From JBBKWU01 sp037969035 (GTDB lineage: Bacteria; Pseudomonadota; Alphaproteobacteria; Micavibrionales; Micavibrionaceae): a DNA stretch of 64,000 nt. This document shows, one piece after another, positions 59,973 through 64,000 of this stretch (position 1 is the stretch's first letter; each line of letters begins with the position of its first letter). The notes under the pieces are model-generated. The model worked only from the letters and a program-made list of their open reading frames with translations, made no database searches and was not told the DNA's origin. The position numbers were made by a program, and so were the translations under genes. The DNA is taken from positions 13,287 to 77,286 of the forward strand of contig JBBKWU010000010.1 of the NCBI GenBank assembly GCA_037969035.1, written 5' to 3'.

Positions 59973-60623
59973 TTAATTAAGGGCAGGTTCACCAAAAACA
60001 GCGGAGCAGCTTGTCCGCAACGCTTCGTCAATTGCACCAAAGCCACCTGCATAACCTGTTAATTCCGCCATAGATGTCACGCCATATTCACTAATCCCGC
60101 ATGGAACAATCCCATCAAAATGGCTCAAATCAGGGTCAACATTAATCGCAATTCCATGAAACGTGATCCAGTGGCGCACACGCACGCCAAGTGCCGCAAT
60201 CTTTTTCTCGCCGTCTTTCGTATCAACCCAAATACCGATGCGCCCTTCGCGGCGGAAACTCTCAATCTCAAATTGTGCCAGCGTGCGGATAATCATGTCT
60301 TCTAACTGCCAGACATATTTCTTAATATCGGGAATTTTTTGACGTGTTTTCAGGTCGAGCATCAAATAACCCACCCGCTGCCCGGGGCCATGATACGTAT
60401 ACTGACCGCCGCGCCCCGTATCAAACACAGGAAAGCGCGCCTCAATCAAATCTTGTGCCTTGGCTGACGTGCCCGCTGTGTAAAGTGGTGGATGTTCCAA
60501 CAACCAAAGCATTTCATCCGCTTTTTCCGCACGAATATCCGCCACGCGCTGTTCCATCGTTTTCAGCGCAAACGGGTACTCTATCGGGCTTTCACTGATC
60601 TTAATATCCATGCGGTGTAACAT
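59973..60623 (-). CDS. lipB: Octanoyl-(acyl carrier protein) transferase LipB
   Basis: Moves octanoyl from acyl carrier protein to lipoyl domains, first step of lipoate assembly. 216 residues. RGGQYTYHGPGQRVGYLMLD, catalytic Lys in KKIAALGVRV and catalytic Cys175 in IVPCGISEYG. I use the ATG at 60623, with GCGGAAA about 9 bases upstream; an ATG at 60611 is a close alternative, the 60647 frame extension is unlikely. Its 3' end is duplicated at 59207-59309. tRNA-Leu lies 100 bases upstream. Confidence 0.95.
   Translation of the reverse strand: MLHRMDIKISESPIEYPFALKTMEQRVADIRAEKADEMLWLLEHPPLYTAGTSAKAQDLIEARFPVFDTGRGGQYTYHGPGQRVGYLMLDLKTRQKIPDIKKYVWQLEDMIIRTLAQFEIESFRREGRIGIWVDTKDGEKKIAALGVRVRHWITFHGIAINVDPDLSHFDGIVPCGISEYGVTSMAELTGYAGGFGAIDEALRTSCSAVFGEPALN
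59982..60084. repeat. Direct repeat copy B: 3' end of the living lipB
   Basis: The partner of 59207-59309 in the same orientation; the 672 bases between them hold the EF-hand-like gene. Similarity ends abruptly at 60084, where the rest of lipB continues without a second copy. Confidence 0.9.
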
Positions 60624-60707
60624 AATGATAAATTTCCGCGCTGACAATCATCTTGGTTCTTGCAGGGCGTAAAATTATCTGCTAGAAAACGCGCTCTACC
60701 TCATATC

Positions 60708-62336
60708 CTACACTACAAAAGTGCGGTCGTGGCGGAATGGTAGACGCGCAGCGTTGAGGTCGCTGTGGGAGCAATCCCGTGGAAGTTCGACTCTTCTCGA
60801 CCGCACCATCTCACTTTTTTGACTGTTAAATCCTGCTAACACCTTGAAAGGAAAGGCAGTTTCTATAGTTCGATAACCGCTTTCCCGCGAGTATCGCAGG
60901 GGCTCAGTAAATGCCAATCTGAGCACTGTTTGCTTAAGCAACAGACTGCCATTTTCGTATATATTCCAAGGACTTGACAGAAAATCGAGCGATAGTTCGA
61001 TAAACTCTTCAAACCTCCCCTTCGGCGGCAAGGTTTTACCCGCTCTTTCCCTCAAAAGTAGCCTTTCGCGCTCTAGTTTGCCGATCCGACCCTCGTAGGC
61101 CGTGATAACGGACGGGCTGGACGCATCGACGATCCGGTCGAGTAAGCTCTCAATCTGCTTCTCTAGGTCCACTAGCTGCCTAGCAATGGTGTCCTTGGCG
61201 TTGTGTGCCTCAGCCAACCGCATGTCCCAAGCATCCTTGAACATGACCTTAGCCAGCTCAAAGAGCTGCTTTGTTGGCTGGAGGCTCTTGAGCACTTCCG
61301 CAAAGCCGTCTTCGACCTTGCCACGCGAGATCGATTTGCGCTTCGAAGGACAGTCCCGCGTATCGCAGAGATAATACGCATAGTGACGGCGGCAGCCCTT
61401 GGACCAGCAAGCTGTCATCGCTTTACCGCAGTCATCGCAATGCACGAAGCCACGCAGAGGAAAATCCTCATTGATATCCTTGCGCGCAGCAGGGCGCGCG
61501 CCTTCTAGGAGGTTCGCTTGTATGCGTTCAAACGTCTCAAAGCTGATGAGCGGTTCGTGATGGCCCTTACGCAGCGAGACTTTCCATTTCGGCGCTTCGA
61601 CATATCCAGCATAGGTTGAACGCTGAAGCATCTTTGTGACCTTCCAGAAGCGGACTTCGCCATTCGGGAGGTCTTTGGGAAAATCGGGTTTTGCTTCAAG
61701 AAAACGCTTAACTTCCGCCTGCGAGAGAAAACGTCCGTTTGCAAAACCTTCCATTGCTTCGGCGATGATAGATGCCAACGGCTCATCCCGAACCAGCAGC
61801 TTGCCGTGAATTCGATCCGATGCGTATTTGTATCCAACGGGCGCATGGAACACCCAATAGCCTTTCTCAACGCGCGCTTGCATCTTCTGGATCACCTGAC
61901 GGCGGTTTTGCTCGCGTTCGAGCTCGCCTTGGGCGGCAAAGATCGTTTCAACGAACTTGCCTTCGGGCGAGTCATCAAGCTTGAAGTTCAGACATTCAAT
62001 CCGCGCGCCGCGCGTTTGGAATTCTCGCCGCAGCTTCATGTGAAATTCAGTGTCGCGGGCAAACCGCTTCAAATCATCAAAGACAATCACGTAGTTCTTG
62101 CCAGGTTGGGCATCGAGGTAGCTTAAGAGCGCCACCATTCCAGGGCGGTTCATGAAGTCACCGCCCCCCGACGCATCGTCGGGGAACACGGCTTCTACTT
62201 CATAGCCTTGCGCCGCCGCATACTGGCGGCAGCGATGCTCTTGGCTTTCTAGGCCATGGCCTTCGGTTTTTTGCCGTGTGCTGGACACGCGACAGTAGAT
62301 AACCGCTTTGTCTACCTGTATTTTTTGTTGAGTCAT
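60708..62336 (-). CDS. Large serine recombinase (integrase) at tRNA-Leu
   Basis: 542 residues. N-terminal catalytic domain with AVIYCRVSSTRQ (active Ser18), the conserved VFDDLKRFARDTEFHMKLRR, then the Recombinase domain (about 165-290) and zinc ribbon CDDCGKAM with LCDTRDCPSKRKS, and a coiled coil (about 365-430). The last 33 codons run antisense through tRNA-Leu (VRSRRVELPRDCSHSDLNAA), so the true protein end depends on the integrated state. Its start overlaps the preceding gene by 4 bases (ATGA). Confidence 0.92.
   Translation of the reverse strand: MTQQKIQVDKAVIYCRVSSTRQKTEGHGLESQEHRCRQYAAAQGYEVEAVFPDDASGGGDFMNRPGMVALLSYLDAQPGKNYVIVFDDLKRFARDTEFHMKLRREFQTRGARIECLNFKLDDSPEGKFVETIFAAQGELEREQNRRQVIQKMQARVEKGYWVFHAPVGYKYASDRIHGKLLVRDEPLASIIAEAMEGFANGRFLSQAEVKRFLEAKPDFPKDLPNGEVRFWKVTKMLQRSTYAGYVEAPKWKVSLRKGHHEPLISFETFERIQANLLEGARPAARKDINEDFPLRGFVHCDDCGKAMTACWSKGCRRHYAYYLCDTRDCPSKRKSISRGKVEDGFAEVLKSLQPTKQLFELAKVMFKDAWDMRLAEAHNAKDTIARQLVDLEKQIESLLDRIVDASSPSVITAYEGRIGKLERERLLLRERAGKTLPPKGRFEEFIELSLDFLSSPWNIYENGSLLLKQTVLRLAFTEPLRYSRESGYRTIETAFPFKVLAGFNSQKSEMVRSRRVELPRDCSHSDLNAARLPFRHDRTFVV
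60723..60808 (+). tRNA. tRNA-Leu, anticodon GAG
   Basis: Acceptor stem GCGGTCG with CGACCGC at 60798-60804, encoded ACCA at the end, anticodon loop TTGAGGT (anticodon GAG), long variable arm (GGGAGCAATCCC) as in class II tRNAs, and T-loop GTTCGACTC. Total 86 bases. It decodes CUC and CUU. The serine recombinase gene is antisense through the whole tRNA, marking it as the insertion site of the element on its right. Confidence 0.97.
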
Positions 62337-62677
62337 TTTATCCCCAGACTGCCCGAAGGGCCGGAATCCTTTGTTGATGATTGTGTTGGTTCTCCCAATC
62401 TTACGTCATCGCCAGACGTTTTGGACAGCTGATTTACCTCGATTCCCTCTTTTCCACAGACTTCTTGCAACGGATGAATCCTGATACCGAGGTCGACAAA
62501 CGCCAGCATGATGAAAAAGAGCGACTCGATGATTTCGGTCTTCTTTGCTTCGCTGATATCCATTTCATCCAAGTAAGCTTGGTATTTCTCAACATCGACC
62601 GTCACGGTACGCCGCGCCGAAGCGGCGAATGTTTCTGCGATCATCGGTGTCTTGTTGGCACAGTTCGTATCTTTCAT
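62333..62677 (-). CDS. Unknown protein coupled to the recombinase
   Basis: 114 residues. A helical middle part (about 30-75, MDISEAKKTEIIESLFFIML) and a Ser/Gly-rich tail. No recognised family. Its stop shares ATGA with the recombinase start, so translation is likely coupled. It may be a directionality or accessory factor, which is only a positional guess. Confidence 0.7.
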   Translation of the reverse strand: MKDTNCANKTPMIAETFAASARRTVTVDVEKYQAYLDEMDISEAKKTEIIESLFFIMLAFVDLGIRIHPLQEVCGKEGIEVNQLSKTSGDDVRLGEPTQSSTKDSGPSGSLGIK

Positions 62678-62866
62678 CGGTTCACTCCCGAGTAAAATCC
62701 GCTAAACGATGCCTCCTTCTTCATTTTACCGCGTTATTCGGCCTAAATGCAAAAAGAGGCGCGTGTGTAATTCGCTTGAAACCCCTTGTGAGCTTGGCCA
62801 AAACCAATTCGATCTGAATGAGTTGTCGCTTATGTGCTTTGAACCCGACATGCGTTCGTCTCCCGT

Positions 62867-63514
62867 TTAAGAAATTGTTTCCATGAGACGCAGCCGCAGC
62901 AACGTCGGTCTGGTCAAGTCGCCGTAGATGCTAGCAACGCGAAGCAAATCGCCATTGTGCTGCACCATCACGTCATGGCCTGTGCGGTGATTGGGGAGGA
63001 TCAGGACATCCTGAATCTCGCCCCGCGCAATTTGCTTTGGGAAGCGGAACATCCCGCGCCCCAAGCTCAAATGGTCTTTGTCGATAGTGAGCCTGACATG
63101 CTCGCGATTGGTCAGCCATGTGTAGAGATCAAACAGGCCGGAATGCCGAAACACGAATGTTCCGCCCAAGAAGGCCAGTGCAACAGCCCACCCGCGAAGG
63201 CTTTCAAGCGGAACATCAAGCGTTTGCTGTTCTGCTACATCGCGGAGCTTCCCGAATGCGTTCGCGAGGCCGACAATGACAATATTGGCTTGTTCCAACA
63301 GAACATTGCTATCCGCCACAAACGCTGTTTCAGGGCGATAATGCGCAACCAGAATGCCAGCGGTTCCGATAAAACTGACAATGCGCAGCAAAGTCAGCTC
63401 TTCATTGCCACTGGATGGCAGGCGGTGCGAGGCGGTAAGAATAACCCGCTCACCGTTTCGCGTGACGCGCGGCTTGCCAGTGATCTTATGTTTGATCGTT
63501 TCAACTACGTTCAT
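62867..63514 (-). CDS. Membrane protein, possibly with PH-like domain
   Basis: 215 residues. Hydrophobic segments at about 42-60 (LLRIVSFIGTAGILVAHYR) and 108-125 (GWAVALAFLGGTFVFRH), then a beta-rich end (LTIDKDHLSLGRGMFRFPKQ, DVLILPNHRTGHDVMVQ) that resembles bacterial PH domains. No family can be named with confidence. Ribosome site GAGGGA before the ATG at 63514. Probably in one unit with the 63540 gene. Confidence 0.65.
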   Translation of the reverse strand: MNVVETIKHKITGKPRVTRNGERVILTASHRLPSSGNEELTLLRIVSFIGTAGILVAHYRPETAFVADSNVLLEQANIVIVGLANAFGKLRDVAEQQTLDVPLESLRGWAVALAFLGGTFVFRHSGLFDLYTWLTNREHVRLTIDKDHLSLGRGMFRFPKQIARGEIQDVLILPNHRTGHDVMVQHNGDLLRVASIYGDLTRPTLLRLRLMETIS

Positions 63515-63539
63515 TGCTTTTCCCTCAATCCTTAGGTTT

Positions 63540-63926
63540 TCACCGAATTCCGACTTGCTTGGCCAATACGCCCCAATTCACAGGGATCATGGCGATCACG
63601 GGACAATTCCAATTTGGTCCCATGTGGCTCCACACACCTTGGAAGCCGAGATAGCGGCACTCGTAGCAGCGCGACCCTGCGCCTGTGCCTGTGCAGTTGT
63701 GCCAGGCGAGCAGATGCGGCGTGCCGAAGGCGACAACCACGAAAGCCACAGCACCGAGCGCCCATGTCGGGCGGCGTGGTTTTACAACAAACCAGATGCA
63801 GCCCGCGATTTTGCGCGTGAGACTTCTCTCGCTTTGCGCCGTTGCCATGCGTTCGCTGACCTTCGGCCCGTGCTTGTTCGGACGCGGGGCTTTTTTACCC
63901 AGAACGTCGATTTTGATCTTACTCAT
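63540..63926 (-). CDS. Small membrane protein with Cys-rich outer part
   Basis: 128 residues. Basic cytoplasmic start (KKAPRPNKHGPKVSERM), one transmembrane segment (about 52-72), then an outer region with four Cys and several Trp (HNCTGTGAGSRCYECRYLGF, GPNWNCPV). No family recognised; such proteins occur in alphaproteobacterial mobile elements. Its start overlaps the upstream partial gene by 4 bases (ATGA). Confidence 0.65.
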   Translation of the reverse strand: MSKIKIDVLGKKAPRPNKHGPKVSERMATAQSERSLTRKIAGCIWFVVKPRRPTWALGAVAFVVVAFGTPHLLAWHNCTGTGAGSRCYECRYLGFQGVWSHMGPNWNCPVIAMIPVNWGVLAKQVGIR

Positions 63927-64000
63927 GCTTGTCCCCCTTTGCGGAAATACCGAAGCCGCAGTTGCGGTTTGCCGCCGCGTGGATGATCGCCTTCCATCGG
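63923..64000 (-). CDS. 3' end of an unknown gene, cut by the window
   Basis: Only the last 25 codons are visible, ending RLRYFRKGGQA and a TGA that overlaps the start of the next gene (ATGA). The frame is open to the window edge. Too little for a family call; basic and probably cytoplasmic at its end. Confidence 0.6.
   Translation of the reverse strand, partial: PMEGDHPRGGKPQLRLRYFRKGGQA

Larger units (their letters stand above)
60809..64000. mobile_element. Integrated element at tRNA-Leu, truncated by the window end
   Basis: Starts at the 3' end of tRNA-Leu and runs beyond the window. Contains the recombinase gene, a 114-residue gene, two membrane protein genes and one partial gene, all on the minus strand. 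The region looks richer in G+C than the neighbouring chromosome. The left attachment core should lie in the tRNA 3' half; the right end is not in view. No transfer (tra) gene is certain, so integrative mobilisable element and prophage-like island both remain open. Confidence 0.8.

Noticed and set aside
1..64000. CRISPR arrays, rRNA genes or further tRNA genes
   Set aside because: No regularly spaced repeats, rRNA sequence or other cloverleaf was found by eye; a computed scan would be needed to exclude weak cases.

Overview
The window reads as a chromosomal segment of an alphaproteobacterium with moderate G+C. Evidence for the group: Sec gene order (serS, pcm, M23 lipoprotein, yajC-secD-secF, Mth938-like gene, squalene/phytoene-synthase-like gene), an sdhE-mfd/recG cluster, a greA/Lrp/ELM1/trxB/LysR neighbourhood, trmFO, DUF502 beside recG, and a GTTC-N7-GTTC box of the alphaproteobacterial LexA type. 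Many small secreted proteins, two patatin-like proteins and low-G+C intergenic regions would suit a free-living or predatory lineage (Micavibrio-like), but the species is not determined from sequence alone.

Layout. 1-10.2 kb: the end of a beta-carbonic anhydrase overlapping carB, an EF-hand protein, an M32 carboxypeptidase, greA behind a leader terminator, an Lrp regulator, an ELM1-like protein, trxB and a LysR regulator. 10.2-13.3 kb: a highly structured small-RNA candidate followed by two patatin-fold proteins, the second with a changed nucleophile elbow. 13.3-17.7 kb: aspartate aminotransferase, an AmgK-like sugar kinase and small unknown proteins. 17.7-26.4 kb: repair and recombination genes mfd and recG with sdhE, a large unknown protein under a clear promoter, and DUF502. 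26.5-36.6 kb: pepN, prpD without its partners, three related small secreted proteins, an MFS transporter, a His/Met-rich secreted protein and a lipoprotein. 36.6-46 kb: TerB-like protein, a tiny peptidase-motif ORF behind a LexA-type box, a GNAT enzyme, BPL_N-like protein, PiT-like permease, trmFO, lipase-like hydrolase, FecR-domain protein, a secreted HExxH protein and a squalene/phytoene-synthase-like protein. 46-57.3 kb: sodB, metallophosphoesterase, Mth938-like protein, a 36-residue protein, secF-secD-yajC, a palindromic repeat, a DUF3592 membrane protein, M23 lipoprotein, pcm, three small genes and serS. 57.3-60.6 kb: two tandem N-formylglutamate amidohydrolase paralogues and lipB, with a 103-bp duplicated lipB 3' end flanking an EF-hand-like gene.

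From 60.7 kb the sequence changes. A tRNA-Leu(GAG) gene is followed by an integrated element: a large serine recombinase whose last codons run antisense through the tRNA, then genes for small membrane proteins, continuing past the window end. This part looks richer in G+C than the rest.

The strongest leads are the structured RNA at 10.36-10.46 kb, the patatin pair with a Ser-to-Cys change, the fossil lipB end, the recombinase-tRNA overlap, the terminated greA leader and the carbonic anhydrase-carB overlap. No CRISPR array or rRNA gene was seen. The only gene-free stretch above 300 bases is 10169-10548, described below.
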